Shown here: positions 35,983-45,380 of the stretch, piece after piece | Numbering within the stretch: position 1 is the stretch's first letter | How the letters are laid out: each line of letters starts with the position of its first letter | Assembly (NCBI RefSeq): GCF_000717175.1 | Contig: NZ_JNYD01000025.1 | Location: 1-64,000, forward strand | From: Pseudonocardia autotrophica | GTDB taxonomy: Bacteria; Actinomycetota; Actinomycetes; Mycobacteriales; Pseudonocardiaceae | Reading direction: 5' to 3' | DNA length: 64,000 nucleotides | Notes under the pieces: generated by a model | Databases searched by the model: none | What the model saw: only the letters and a program-made list of their open reading frames with translations | What the model was told of the DNA's origin: nothing | Made by a program: the position numbers and the translations under genes

Positions 35983-37446
35983 TCAACGGGTCATGGCGTT
36001 GACGTGCACGAACTTTGGCTGGGTGTAACTGAACAGCTCGTCGATCCCTTCCTCGCGCCCGATCCCGCTGTTCTTCACGCCGCCGAACGACGTCCCGGGG
36101 AAGTGTGCGGACACGCCATTCACCCAGACATAGCCGGCGTCGATGGCGTGGACGGTGTTGAGCGCGGTGGCGAGGTCGCGCGTCCACACCGAGGCGGTCA
36201 GCCCATACTCCACGTCGTTCGCCATCGCGACCACCTCGTCCGATGTGGACCACCGCACGATCGACAGGACGGGACCGAACACCTCCTCACGGAAGATCCG
36301 CATGCCGGGTGTGACGTCGGCAAACACGGTGGGGGCGACCCAGTAGCCCGTCGGGAAGCGCTCGCCGCGCAGGCTGCGGCCGCCCGCGACCAGCCGCGCC
36401 CCGTCCTCGAATGCGGTGTCGATGTGGCGCAGCACCTTCTCGTACTGCGCCCGCGAGTTCACCGGCCCCATGTCCGAGGCCGGGTCCCGCGGGTCGCCCA
36501 CGGTCAGCCCGTCGACGAGCTCCGCCACCCGGGCGACGCCCTCGTCGTAGATGCTCTCGTGCAGGAAGAGCCTGCTCTGCGAGCCGCAGGACTGCCCCGC
36601 CCAGCTGAAGTTCATCCCCGCGACCGCCGCGGGCAGGGCCGCCTCCAGGTCCGCGTCCGGGAACACGACCATCGGGTTCTTGCCGCCGAGCTCGAGGCTG
36701 AGCGTCTTCACGTTCACCTCGGCGGCCGCCCGCTGCAGGGCCAGCCCCGTCGCGACGGAGCCGGTGAACGCGATGCGGCGGATCCGCGGGTCGCGCACGA
36801 GGGCGTCCCCCGCCACCGCACCCACGCCGGTCACGATGTTCACCACGCCGCTCGGCAGGACCTGCCCGCAGATCTCCCCGAGAACGCACGCGGAGAGCGA
36901 GGTCTGCTCGCTCGGCTTGATCACCATCGTGTTGCCGGCGGCCAACGGTGCCGCCATCTTCCCCGCGGCGAAGAAGATCGGGTGGTTGAAGGGCGTGATC
37001 CGACCGACGACGCCGTAGGGCTCCCGCGTCGAGAAGTGCAGGCCGCGGGCGGTCGCCGGCACGGTCTCGCCCTTCAGCTCACCGGCTAGTCCGGCGTAGT
37101 ACTCCAGGCTCTCGGCGGCGCGGGCGATGTCGAGGCGTAGCTTGCGGACCGTGCTGCCCGAGTCGCGGACCTCGAGGTCGACGATCCGGTCCCGTTCGGC
37201 GCGCAGGGCGGCCGCCACCTCGACCAGCGCCGTGGCGCGGTCGCGCGGGGGCAGCCCGGCCCACGCGGAGGCGGCTCGCTCCGCGGCGGCCGCGGCGAGC
37301 CGGACGTCCTCGGTGGTGCCGGCGGGCACCCGCCCGATGACCTCCTCGGTCGCCGGGTCGACCGCGTCGAGGAACGCCCCGTCCGAGGCCTCTGCCTGTT
37401 TCCCGTCGATCAGCATCCGGCCGTCGAGGAACTCCGGCGCGCTCAC
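35983..37446 (-). CDS. NAD(P)-dependent aldehyde dehydrogenase, copy 2
   Basis: A 487-residue aldehyde dehydrogenase with catalytic Cys287 in GQSCGS, Glu252 in LELGGKN, the TPFNHP segment and a C-terminal FGGVKNSGIGREEG. GTG 37446 overlaps the upstream monooxygenase stop by 4 nt. It closely matches the copy at 2793-4271 in motif order, and both sit next to a monooxygenase and a LigM-like gene. It is last in the 39981-35983 operon. Confidence 0.9.
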   Translation of the reverse strand: MSAPEFLDGRMLIDGKQAEASDGAFLDAVDPATEEVIGRVPAGTTEDVRLAAAAAERAASAWAGLPPRDRATALVEVAAALRAERDRIVDLEVRDSGSTVRKLRLDIARAAESLEYYAGLAGELKGETVPATARGLHFSTREPYGVVGRITPFNHPIFFAAGKMAAPLAAGNTMVIKPSEQTSLSACVLGEICGQVLPSGVVNIVTGVGAVAGDALVRDPRIRRIAFTGSVATGLALQRAAAEVNVKTLSLELGGKNPMVVFPDADLEAALPAAVAGMNFSWAGQSCGSQSRLFLHESIYDEGVARVAELVDGLTVGDPRDPASDMGPVNSRAQYEKVLRHIDTAFEDGARLVAGGRSLRGERFPTGYWVAPTVFADVTPGMRIFREEVFGPVLSIVRWSTSDEVVAMANDVEYGLTASVWTRDLATALNTVHAIDAGYVWVNGVSAHFPGTSFGGVKNSGIGREEGIDELFSYTQPKFVHVNAMTR

Positions 37447-38585
37447 GGCGCGGACCGCAGTCCGGCCTCGACCATCAGCGGCAGGACCTTCTCGTTGAAC
37501 TCGGCCAGCCCCTGGGCCATGTCGACCCAGCCGAGGGCGATACCGTCGTAGCCGAGCTCCTTGTACGCGACGAGCCGCTCCACGATCTGCTCGGCGGTCC
37601 CGACAAGCGGCATGCCGCCCCAGCCCGCCACCTTGTAGCGCGCCATCTGGAGGTGCACCTCGGGCGAGAAGCTCTGGCTACCACCGGCCATGGACCCGCG
37701 GATCTGGTTCTGTGCGGCTTCGAGGTCGCCGAGCTCGTCGACGTACCATTCGAAGTAGCGCCAGGCCTCGGCCTCGGTGTCCGCCAGCACGACGGGTGCG
37801 AACGTGATCCGTCCGCCGCGCACGCCGAGCTCTTGCGCCCTCGCCTCCGTCCGCCGGGCGATGCCCCCGACGATGTCGAGGTCCGGCCCGCCCTGGAAGG
37901 AGTAGTCGGAGTGCTTGAGGGCGAAGTCGAGACCCGCGCCTGAGGTTCCGGCGGACACGATGAGCGGACGCGGACGCTGCACCGGCTTCGGCTGAAGGTA
38001 GCCGCGCCGCACCGTGTAGTACTTCCCCTCCCAGTCCACTTCGTCCTGCTCTGTCCATAACCGCTCGACCAGCATCAGCCACTCCTCGGCGGCTGCGTAC
38101 CGGTCCTCGTGCTCGCGCTGGTCGATCCCGAACATCCCGAACTCGAGGGCGTTGTTCCCCGCCACGAGGTTGAGGCCAACCCGGCCCGCGCTGATCGCGT
38201 CGATGGTGGCGGCCATCTTCGCGGCGAGCATCGGGTGGAAGACCGGGATGTGGCAGGTGACGAACAGGTGGATCCGCTGCGTCACCGCGGCCATGCCCGC
38301 GGCCCACGTGAAGGTCTCGTACTGCTCGGCGTTGGCGTTCATCCGCCCGCCGTGCCCCCTCCACCGCCCGAGCGAGAGCAGGAACTCCCACCCGGCGGCA
38401 TCGGCGGCCTGTGCGACCGCCACGGTGTCCGGCCACGACAGCACGTTGGGTGCCGCCTCGGACATCACCATCCCGCCACTGATGTTGAGGCAGAAGATGC
38501 CGAGCTTCATCGCATTGTCGCCGTACATCGCCGAGGTCGGCTGCGCGGCCGCGGCCGGGGTCTGAGTCTGGGTCGCGACGTCCAT
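37443..38585 (-). CDS. Luciferase-like (RutA-type) flavin-dependent monooxygenase, copy 3
   Basis: A 380-residue LLM protein. It has KLGIFCLNISGG, GRWRGHGG, HPMLAAKM, NLVAGNNALEFGMFG and DGIALGWVDM. ATG 38585 follows GAGGAG. It lies between the LigM-like gene (34 bp upstream) and the aldehyde dehydrogenase (4-nt overlap). Copies 1 and 3 with their partner genes look like duplicated cassettes with changed gene order. The substrate is not assigned. Confidence 0.82.
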   Translation of the reverse strand: MDVATQTQTPAAAAQPTSAMYGDNAMKLGIFCLNISGGMVMSEAAPNVLSWPDTVAVAQAADAAGWEFLLSLGRWRGHGGRMNANAEQYETFTWAAGMAAVTQRIHLFVTCHIPVFHPMLAAKMAATIDAISAGRVGLNLVAGNNALEFGMFGIDQREHEDRYAAAEEWLMLVERLWTEQDEVDWEGKYYTVRRGYLQPKPVQRPRPLIVSAGTSGAGLDFALKHSDYSFQGGPDLDIVGGIARRTEARAQELGVRGGRITFAPVVLADTEAEAWRYFEWYVDELGDLEAAQNQIRGSMAGGSQSFSPEVHLQMARYKVAGWGGMPLVGTAEQIVERLVAYKELGYDGIALGWVDMAQGLAEFNEKVLPLMVEAGLRSAP

Positions 38586-38619
38586 GTCGTTCTCCTCGTT
38601 CCTCGTGACGACGAACCGG

Positions 38620-39981
38620 TCAGCGGATCGGAGCGGAGGTGTGCACCGTAGCCCGGATCTCGGTCTGGACGTGGCGCTCGACCCCGAGCTTGGCGGTCCC
38701 ACCGTTCTCCTCGCCCCAGACGACGCTGACCTTTTTGCCGTCGACCGCCGCGTCGGCGTCGAGCATGCCGAGGGAGAAGAAGCCGCCGACGTTGACGGTG
38801 TAGCCGCACATCGCCGAGATGCCGACGAGCTCGTCCTGCGCACGGACCTGGTCGAACTGCACCCGTGCGTACCGACCCAGGGGCATGTCGAGGAACTTCG
38901 CCCCGGTGCCCCGCGGGGAGAACAGGCTGCTGGTGATGACCCGGGTGGCGTCCTCGTCGTTCCACCGCAGCCAGACCTTGCGCTTGCGCGGCTCGTCCTT
39001 GGTCGCCTCGAGCGCCTCCCGGCCGATGAAGTCGTGGTCGAACTTCATGATGTGGCCGTAGTCCATGTCCCACGGGGTCCGGAAGTAGTCCTCGATGTCC
39101 TCAGAGGCGAAGCTGCCCGCGATCGAGATCTTGGCCTCGTACCCGTCGGCCGGCAGCCACTCCCGGTACGCGCGCATCCGCTCGTCGGTGTAGATCCCCG
39201 GGACCGGCTGCGAGAGATAGCCGGACTCGATCCCGGAGCTGTAGTAGGCGAGCGCGCCGCCGCGCACCAGGCCGAACTCCTCGCCCGCGGAGAGGAGCGC
39301 GTCGAGGACCCGCGGGCCGTCCTCGGACGGACCCCAGATCTCCAGGCCCATGTTGTCGTCACCGGGCGCGCCGGCCATCGTGTGCTTGAGCGCGCGCACC
39401 TGCGCGCCGCCCAGCTCGAACTCGGTCATGCCGAAGAAGCGGACTTCGGGCAGCGCCCCGTCTGTGGCCTTCTCGAGGATGCTCTTCGCGAGCGGGCCCT
39501 CGATCTCGTACCGGAACAGCCGCCGGCGGGCGTCACTGTCCGCGGTCCGCCGGTCCCAGGTGACCTCGACGTCGTACCCGCCGATCTCCGCCTGGTACTG
39601 GACCCAGTTGGCGCAGGCGCTGGGACCGACGAGGCTGATCTCGTCGTCCTCCAGGCCGAACAGCACCGACGTCCCGATCAGGTTGCCGTCGTATCCGCAG
39701 ACCATGAACTGCTTGGACTTGTTGCGACCGAAGTTCTTGAAGCTGTTGATCCCGGTGTCCGACATCAGCCGGACGACGTCGGGACCCTTGAAGTACGCGT
39801 CGTTCATGTGGTTGGACTGGTCGAACAGCACCGCGCTCGACATCCACGCCGCCTGCTCGTCGCGCCAGTTGGAGTGCTGCGGGGCGTAGGCGAGGCTGAA
39901 CAGCTTGAGCGGGGCGTTCCGGAGCATGTCGACCGGCTTCGAGTACGTCGCCAGCTTCGCCTGCAAGCTCTCGTTGACCAT
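38620..39981 (-). CDS. LigM-like tetrahydrofolate-dependent demethylase, copy 3
   Basis: A 453-residue GcvT-fold demethylase nearly equal in length to copy 1. It shows SNWRDEQ, VLFDQSNHM, Tyr246 in AYYSS at the catalytic-tyrosine position, and DYGHIMKFDHDFIGREALE. The LVGPSACANW segment matches copy 1, so these two probably have related substrates, while copy 2 is more distant. ATG 39981 follows AAAGG. It is first in its operon, with a class B promoter about 130-155 bp upstream. Confidence 0.85.
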   Translation of the reverse strand: MVNESLQAKLATYSKPVDMLRNAPLKLFSLAYAPQHSNWRDEQAAWMSSAVLFDQSNHMNDAYFKGPDVVRLMSDTGINSFKNFGRNKSKQFMVCGYDGNLIGTSVLFGLEDDEISLVGPSACANWVQYQAEIGGYDVEVTWDRRTADSDARRRLFRYEIEGPLAKSILEKATDGALPEVRFFGMTEFELGGAQVRALKHTMAGAPGDDNMGLEIWGPSEDGPRVLDALLSAGEEFGLVRGGALAYYSSGIESGYLSQPVPGIYTDERMRAYREWLPADGYEAKISIAGSFASEDIEDYFRTPWDMDYGHIMKFDHDFIGREALEATKDEPRKRKVWLRWNDEDATRVITSSLFSPRGTGAKFLDMPLGRYARVQFDQVRAQDELVGISAMCGYTVNVGGFFSLGMLDADAAVDGKKVSVVWGEENGGTAKLGVERHVQTEIRATVHTSAPIR

Positions 39982-40108
39982 CGTCTGCCTTTCCGTCGTT
40001 GGCGTGCAAGACACGGGTTCCGGGCTCGGACAGCCGGCCCGGCGAAGTCACCTCGGCTGTTCCGCGCGCCGCCGACCTGCGGCCGCCGCGCTCCCAACCG
40101 GCTTGCCG

Positions 40109-40138
40109 ACCCTAGATTTCCGCAGGCTTGCCTGTCAA
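40109..40138 (-). promoter_or_regulatory. Class B promoter/operator of the third LigM cassette
   Basis: On the minus strand TTGACA (40138-40133), an 18-bp spacer and TAGGGT (40114-40109). The class B palindrome (40121-40136) has an intact CCTGTC half and a 4 of 6 left half. It overlaps the stop codon of the GntR gene. The GntR regulator is therefore the closest candidate to bind class B sites. Confidence 0.6.
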
Positions 40139-40950
40139 TAAGGCAGCCGGACGGCGGCAGGCGGGACTGTCGGTACCGCCGCGCCCGGACGCCGCACGGT
40201 CTGCATGATCATCCGGTCGGCGCGGGTCCAGCCGATGGCGAACTCGCAGGTCCGTCCGTCGGCCAGCACGGTCACCTGCTCCTGGCGGATGACCGGGTCG
40301 CCCTCGGTGATGGCCAGGCTCAGTGCGACCGACGGCCCGGCGAGCGCGGCCGCGAGCGCCGTCCTGATCTCGCCGACCTCGCACCCGGCCATCGCCGCGA
40401 CCGCCTGGTGCAGCGATCCGCAGGTGTCGATGTGGCCCGGCACGGCGTCGAGGTCGGGCGGGAGGTAGGAGGTCCAGAAGCCCGTCGGCTCGTCGTTGAC
40501 GACGGTGACGTGCTCGACCATCACGCAGCCCGAGCCGCCCGGCAGGCCGAGCCGCTCGCGGACGATCGGCGGGGCCGTCATGGACCTGGCCTTCAGCACC
40601 TCGCGGCGGGTGCGGACCTGCGCACCCTGAGGGTGGAAGCCGCCGAGGCGGTCGACCCGATGGTCGAAGCGCTCCCCGACGACGAAGGTCCCGGTCCCGG
40701 GGCTGCGGCGGATCAGCCCTTCGCCGCGGAGGCTGTCGAGCGCGTCCCGCACGACGTTGCGGCTCACCTCGAAGTGGCGCTGTAGATCGTCCTCGGACGG
40801 AAGCCGTCCGCCGTCGCCGGTCAGCAGGGCCGCTCGGACGAGGTCCGCGACCCGCCGCACGGCGGTCTCGCGCGCCCGTCTGGTGAGGGACTGCGCCCGG
40901 CGCCGCCGGAGCGCGATCAGTCGGCGGCGGCTCTCGTCGGGGATGGCCAT
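40135..40950 (-). CDS. GntR family transcriptional regulator with UTRA effector domain
   Basis: A 271-residue HutC-type GntR protein. The N-terminal winged helix includes RLPSEDDLQRHFEVSRNVVR and GTGTFVVGERF. The rest is a chorismate-lyase-like UTRA domain that binds small effectors. ATG 40950 was chosen as the first start giving the full winged helix. Its stop overlaps the class B operator of the next operon, which makes it a plausible class B regulator. Confidence 0.87.
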   Translation of the reverse strand: MAIPDESRRRLIALRRRRAQSLTRRARETAVRRVADLVRAALLTGDGGRLPSEDDLQRHFEVSRNVVRDALDSLRGEGLIRRSPGTGTFVVGERFDHRVDRLGGFHPQGAQVRTRREVLKARSMTAPPIVRERLGLPGGSGCVMVEHVTVVNDEPTGFWTSYLPPDLDAVPGHIDTCGSLHQAVAAMAGCEVGEIRTALAAALAGPSVALSLAITEGDPVIRQEQVTVLADGRTCEFAIGWTRADRMIMQTVRRPGAAVPTVPPAAVRLPY

Positions 40951-40975
40951 GGCGCCAGTCTCGACCACGAGGACG

Positions 40976-40994
40976 CCGGACGACGAGCGTCCGG
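40976..40994. repeat. Inverted repeat CCGGACG-N5-CGTCCGG
   Basis: Perfect 7-bp arms separated by 5 bp, between the stop of the SDR gene (41022) and the GntR start (40950). It could be the hairpin ending the 47970-41022 operon, although no T-run follows, or an autoregulatory site of GntR. Confidence 0.4.
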
Positions 40995-41021
40995 TGGCGC
41001 GCGCCGCGGTCGCGGACCGCC

Positions 41022-41750
41022 TCAAAGCCGGAGCACCCCACCGTCGACGACGAGGACCTGGCCGGTCACGAAGCTCGCGGAGAGCAGCGTCGCCGCCCCT
41101 TCCGCGACCTCCGCCGGGGTGGCCAGCCGGCCGAGCGGCGTGATCGTCGCTTGTGCGGCGAACCCGGCGTCGTCGACCGCCGCCCGCGACTGGTCGGACG
41201 GCACGAGCCCGGGGACGAGGGTGTTGACCCGCAGCCCGAGCGGCCCCCACTCGAGGGCGAGGACCCGCCCGAGGTTGACGAGCCCGGCCTTGGCCGCGGC
41301 GTAGTGGGCGCCGCCCGCGAGGGGCCGAAACGCCTGGCCCGACGCCACGTTGACCACGGCGCCGGAGCCGGAGGCCTGCCGGGCGAACGCCTGGCACATC
41401 AGGAATGCGCCGGTGAGATTCACCGCGAGGACCTGCTGCCACTCCGCGAGGCCGATCTCCAGGGCGGCGCCGCGTGGGAAGACCGCGGCGTTGTTGACCA
41501 GCCCGGAGACCGGACCTGCCACGGCCAGTCGGTCCCACAGCGCGGTCACCGAGCCCGGGTCGCCGACATCGCAGTGGGCCCCCGTGGCCTCGCCCCCGGC
41601 CTCGCGCAGGGCCCGGGCCGTCTCCTCCGCCCGGTCCGCCAGGACGTCCACGCACCAGACGTGTCGCCCGTCGGCGGCCAAACGGTGGGCGATCGCCGTG
41701 CCGATGCCCTTACCCGCCCCGGTGACGACCACGGTGTCGGCCGGGCTCAT
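41022..41750 (-). CDS. SDR family oxidoreductase
   Basis: A 242-residue short-chain dehydrogenase. It has TGAGKGIG near the N-terminus, NNAA, and catalytic Tyr150 and Lys154 in YAAAK. It ends with the usual GQVLVVDGG. ATG 41750 overlaps the monooxygenase stop by 4 nt. It is the last gene of the eight-gene operon from 47970. It probably oxidises or reduces an intermediate released by the oxygenase or hydrolases. Confidence 0.88.
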   Translation of the reverse strand: MSPADTVVVTGAGKGIGTAIAHRLAADGRHVWCVDVLADRAEETARALREAGGEATGAHCDVGDPGSVTALWDRLAVAGPVSGLVNNAAVFPRGAALEIGLAEWQQVLAVNLTGAFLMCQAFARQASGSGAVVNVASGQAFRPLAGGAHYAAAKAGLVNLGRVLALEWGPLGLRVNTLVPGLVPSDQSRAAVDDAGFAAQATITPLGRLATPAEVAEGAATLLSASFVTGQVLVVDGGVLRL

Positions 41751-42775
41751 CGCCGGGCCACCGCCGGGTCGCGCGCCAGGACCGACGCCAGCCGGGGCAG
41801 CGCGTCGGGCTCCGGCACGTACTTGCAGAGCACGAGGTCCACACCGATCTCCGCATACGCCGCGACCCGCTCGCCGATCAGCTCGGCGGGACCCACAAGC
41901 TGCGCTCCCACCGCGCCGAGCTTCGGGATGACGAGCTCGGGCGACCGGGCGGTGGCCTCGGCTCGCAGCCGCGCCACCTCGTCCCAGCCGGCACGCTCGG
42001 TCTCCGCAGGCACCACGAAGGCGCTCAGCCCGAACCCGACGGTCCGGTTGTACCGCGCGGCGCGCTCCCGCATCCGTTCCACCGAGACCCGCGCGGTCTC
42101 CAGCACCTCGGCGAAGGGGCGCTCGGGGTCGGTGCCATAGTCGACGAACCAATGGTCGGCACAGCGTGCGACCATCTCGAGCCCGCGCGGGGAGCGGCTC
42201 ACCGTGTGGAACGGCGGGGGCCCGCCCGCGGGGACCAGCGGCATCGGCGCCGCTGTGAACTCCTCACCCTCCTCGAGGTGCGCAGCGAGGTCGGCGTCCG
42301 CGGCCCACGTGGCGCGCATCGTCTCGATGTAGCGCTCGGCACGGGAGTACTTCTCCTCCTCCCCCGTGGGTCGCACAGTGCTGAAGAAGGTGTTCTCGGC
42401 GGTGTTCCAACCGGTGACGAAGTTGATCGCACTCCGGCCGGGGGCGACGCGGTCCAAGGTGGCGGCCATCTTGGCCGCGATGTTCGGGTGCCAGAAGTCC
42501 GGGTTCATCGCGGGCATGATCGTGATGCGGTGCGTGTGCGAGGCCACCGCCGCGGCCAGCACCCAGGACTCCAGGTCCGTGCCCAGATGACGCTCGGCGA
42601 ACAGCGCGATGTCGAACCCCAGCGATTCCGCCTCGGTGACGCTGTCGAGCGCGAGCCGGTACCCAGGATCGACCGTGCCGGGGTCGAGCCCCCGCCGCCC
42701 GGCCGCGTCCACCTCGCCGAGCCGCGCGGAGTGCGCGGTCACGTGCGGGATCGGTACGTAGATGCCGGTCTTCAT
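41747..42775 (-). CDS. Luciferase-like flavin-dependent monooxygenase, copy 4
   Basis: A 342-residue LLM protein of a different subgroup from copies 1-3, beginning KTGIYVPIPH. It has FAERH at the helix after strand 2, HPNIAAKMAATLD and NFVTGWNTAE, as in RutA-like oxygenases. It is coupled by 4-nt overlaps to the SDR and to a PuuE-like hydrolase. Its company with an isochorismatase-like hydrolase recalls the RutA/RutB pair of pyrimidine catabolism, hinting at an N-heterocycle or amide substrate. Confidence 0.8.
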   Translation of the reverse strand: MKTGIYVPIPHVTAHSARLGEVDAAGRRGLDPGTVDPGYRLALDSVTEAESLGFDIALFAERHLGTDLESWVLAAAVASHTHRITIMPAMNPDFWHPNIAAKMAATLDRVAPGRSAINFVTGWNTAENTFFSTVRPTGEEEKYSRAERYIETMRATWAADADLAAHLEEGEEFTAAPMPLVPAGGPPPFHTVSRSPRGLEMVARCADHWFVDYGTDPERPFAEVLETARVSVERMRERAARYNRTVGFGLSAFVVPAETERAGWDEVARLRAEATARSPELVIPKLGAVGAQLVGPAELIGERVAAYAEIGVDLVLCKYVPEPDALPRLASVLARDPAVARR

Positions 42776-43635
42776 CGCTGTGTCTCCTTCCGGTAATGGC
42801 GGGCCAGGGTCGCCCCGTCGGTCCACCACACGTCGTCGTGGTCCCTGATGTGCCCCAGCAGCCGGCGCAGCGCGTCGATCCGGTGCGGCACGCCGATGAG
42901 GTAGGGGTGCAGCGCGATGGCCATCACCCGCGGTTCCTGCGCACCCTCGCGGTGGAGCACCTCGAAAGTACGGATCGCCAGGTCGGCGAACTGCTCGGGA
43001 GTGAGCAGGCGCTGGTCGAACGCGGGCTTGTCGTTCACCTCGAGGGTGTACGGCACAGTGACGAGCCCGGAGCGGGTGAGGTCCGGGCGGTCGTCGGTGG
43101 CCCAATCGGCCACGTAGTTGTAGCCGTTCTCGACGAGCCGGGCCTCCGTCGTCGAGCGCTCGGCGAGTCCGGCGCCGAGCCACCCCGCGGGCCGGGCGCC
43201 GAAAGCCGCGCCCAGGGTGTCGGTGACCCGGGCGATCTCCTCCCGCTCCTCCTGCTCGGAGAGCTGGTCGAGCCGGCGCGCGTTCGTCCACGAGTGGCCC
43301 ATCACGTCCCAGGAGGCCTCCCGCATCGCGGCGACGAGCTCCGGGTACGCCTCGACGACCGACGCGTTGACCGCGGCGGTGCCCCGGACTCCGACCTCGG
43401 TGAGCGCGTCGAGCACCCGGAAGAAGCCCACGCGCGCCCCGTAGTCGCGGACGGCGAACGCGAGCGTGTCGTGCGCGGCGCCGGTGCCTCCCGGGACCGG
43501 GCGGTCCAGCGGGAAGAACTCCACGTTGGGCACGACCCACACGGCGAGCCGCGCGCCGCCCGGCAGGGTCCAGCCCGTGCGAGCCCGTGCGGACCGGAAC
43601 GGGACCGGCCCGGTCGCGGCGGACCCCGCGGTCAT
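42772..43635 (-). CDS. Polysaccharide deacetylase family protein (PuuE-like)
   Basis: A 287-residue NodB-type deacetylase barrel of the allantoinase-PuuE group rather than a cell-wall enzyme. There is no signal peptide. It has GHSWTN mid-protein, a YVADWATDDRP segment and HPYLIG near the C-terminus. It likely hydrolyses a cyclic or linear amide. ATG 43635 overlaps the isochorismatase-like stop by 4 nt. Confidence 0.8.
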   Translation of the reverse strand: MTAGSAATGPVPFRSARARTGWTLPGGARLAVWVVPNVEFFPLDRPVPGGTGAAHDTLAFAVRDYGARVGFFRVLDALTEVGVRGTAAVNASVVEAYPELVAAMREASWDVMGHSWTNARRLDQLSEQEEREEIARVTDTLGAAFGARPAGWLGAGLAERSTTEARLVENGYNYVADWATDDRPDLTRSGLVTVPYTLEVNDKPAFDQRLLTPEQFADLAIRTFEVLHREGAQEPRVMAIALHPYLIGVPHRIDALRRLLGHIRDHDDVWWTDGATLARHYRKETQR

Positions 43636-44363
43636 CGCGGGGCCGCCGCGGAGAGCCGCTCCAGCAGGCCGATCACCGTGGCCGAGTCGAGGACGTCGGC
43701 GTACTTGTGGTGGAGGTCGAACAGGTTGACCTGGTGGTTCAGCCACGAACGGTCGAACACGCCGTCCTCCACCACCACGGTGTGAAAGCCGTTCGAGCAA
43801 GCGTCGACGACGGTCGCCCGCACGCAGCCGGACGTGCTCTCGCCGACCACGAGGACGGTCGAGATCCCCCGCGAGACGAGCTCGGCCACCAGCTGCGTGC
43901 CGTAGAAGGCGCTCGCCCGCTCCTTTACCACGATCAGCTCACCAGGTGCCGGGGCCAGGGCGGGGTGGAAGTCCCACTGGTCCGCGGGGCCCGCGGGGTC
44001 CAGGCCACCGACTCGCCGGTTCGTCGCCGTGATCGGGCCCGCCGCCGCGTTCGCCGTGACGTGGATGACGGGGACGGCGGTGCGGCGGGCCGCCGCGAAG
44101 ACCCGCGCGATGGGTTCGACGGCCGTGTGCGCGTACTTCCCGCAGCTGGAGGGGTAGGTGTTCTGGAGCTCGCTGGGCGGCAGCGGCCCGCCCTCGAAGG
44201 CCTTGTTGTAGAGATCGACGGCGACGACGGCGACGCGGCCCTTGAGCCCCAGCGTGCGGCGGTAAGCCTGGTAGATCGTCCGCATGTCGGGGTCAGCGAC
44301 CTCGTCCCAGACGTGCCGCAGGGTGTCCCACTCGACGGATGCCGCGAACTCCGCGCCGCTCAC
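43632..44363 (-). CDS. Isochorismatase-family cysteine hydrolase
   Basis: A 243-residue hydrolase with the Asp-Lys-Cys triad: Asp50 in VAVDLYN, Lys147 in VVKERAS and Cys180 in STSGCVRAT. The group includes N-carbamoylsarcosine amidase and RutB. An N-terminal extension of about 40 residues precedes the core. GTG 44363 overlaps the lipoprotein stop by 4 nt. It probably hydrolyses an amide or carbamoyl product made by the adjacent oxygenase. Confidence 0.87.
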   Translation of the reverse strand: MSGAEFAASVEWDTLRHVWDEVADPDMRTIYQAYRRTLGLKGRVAVVAVDLYNKAFEGGPLPPSELQNTYPSSCGKYAHTAVEPIARVFAAARRTAVPVIHVTANAAAGPITATNRRVGGLDPAGPADQWDFHPALAPAPGELIVVKERASAFYGTQLVAELVSRGISTVLVVGESTSGCVRATVVDACSNGFHTVVVEDGVFDRSWLNHQVNLFDLHHKYADVLDSATVIGLLERLSAAAPR

Positions 44364-45355
44364 CGCCCCACCGCCGACGCGGCGACGAAAGTCCTCATCG
44401 ACGGCGCCCAGTACTCGTCGGAGGAGACCACGGCGGGCAGCGCGCGCTGCGACACCAGGATCTCCACGTTGTGCGCCCAGGCCTTCTCGTCCACGTTGTA
44501 GGACCAGTTGTTCAGCGGCATGTTCGCCAGCAGCGCCGGGTCCAGCTTCGTGAAGGCCGCGACGGTCTGGCGGGCCCGCCCCTCGTCCTGGTAGAGCCAG
44601 TCGATCGCGGCGCGCAGGGACTGCTGGAACTTCTCGACGCGATCCGGGTTGCCCTCCACCCACGCCCGGGTCGCCCACCAGGCGGACAGCGGGGCCCCGG
44701 GGTTGGCCAGCAGGTTCGGGTAGGCGACGACGGTCCCCGAACCGGACTGCTCGATCGATGTGGAGAACGGGTCGATGGTCATCACAGCGTCGACCTGGCC
44801 CGAGCGCAGCAGGTCGAGGTGACTGGCGAACGGGGCCTCGACGAACTCGATGCCGGAGGTGTCGATGCCCTGGCCCTGCATGAACCACAGCGCGCCGGCG
44901 TTCATCTGGCTCCGGACCCCGCCGAAGATCGCCACCCGCTTGCCCGGCAGATCCCCCAGAGTGCTGATCCCGCTCGTCGGCGCCGCGATCACGGTGCCCG
45001 AGTCGGGGGGCTCGTACTTGGCGGCCTCGTTCTGAATGATGGCCTGGACGTCCAGCCCGGCGGCGCGGGCGGCGAGCGGCGGGCCGGGGATGGAGGACAT
45101 CAGGTCGATGTCCCCGCGCTGCAGCGCCGCCGTCATCGCGGACGGGTCCTGGAACTCCACGCGCTCCACGTCGAGCCCGTGCTCGCGGAACATTCCCTCG
45201 GTGAGGGCCACGTACGTCGGGGTCTGGCCGCCGTTGGTGAAGAAGCCGATCCGGAGCCCGTCCAGGCCGGTGTTCACCTCCGACCCGCCCGAGCCGCACC
45301 CTGCGACGACCGCCAGTGCCGCGGCGACGACCGCGGCCACGAACGTCCTTCTCAT
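44360..45355 (-). CDS. ABC transporter substrate-binding lipoprotein (NitT/TauT type)
   Basis: A 331-residue SsuA/TauA/THI5-like binding protein. A lipobox VVAGC with Cys20 follows a signal peptide, and the mature protein starts LRIGFFTNGGQTPTYVAL. It likely binds a small nitrogen- or sulfur-containing organic compound, in keeping with the hydrolases encoded downstream. It is 25 bp after the permease. Confidence 0.88.
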   Translation of the reverse strand: MRRTFVAAVVAAALAVVAGCGSGGSEVNTGLDGLRIGFFTNGGQTPTYVALTEGMFREHGLDVERVEFQDPSAMTAALQRGDIDLMSSIPGPPLAARAAGLDVQAIIQNEAAKYEPPDSGTVIAAPTSGISTLGDLPGKRVAIFGGVRSQMNAGALWFMQGQGIDTSGIEFVEAPFASHLDLLRSGQVDAVMTIDPFSTSIEQSGSGTVVAYPNLLANPGAPLSAWWATRAWVEGNPDRVEKFQQSLRAAIDWLYQDEGRARQTVAAFTKLDPALLANMPLNNWSYNVDEKAWAHNVEILVSQRALPAVVSSDEYWAPSMRTFVAASAVGR

Positions 45356-45380
45356 CGGTCCGACTCCTTGTTCTCGTGTG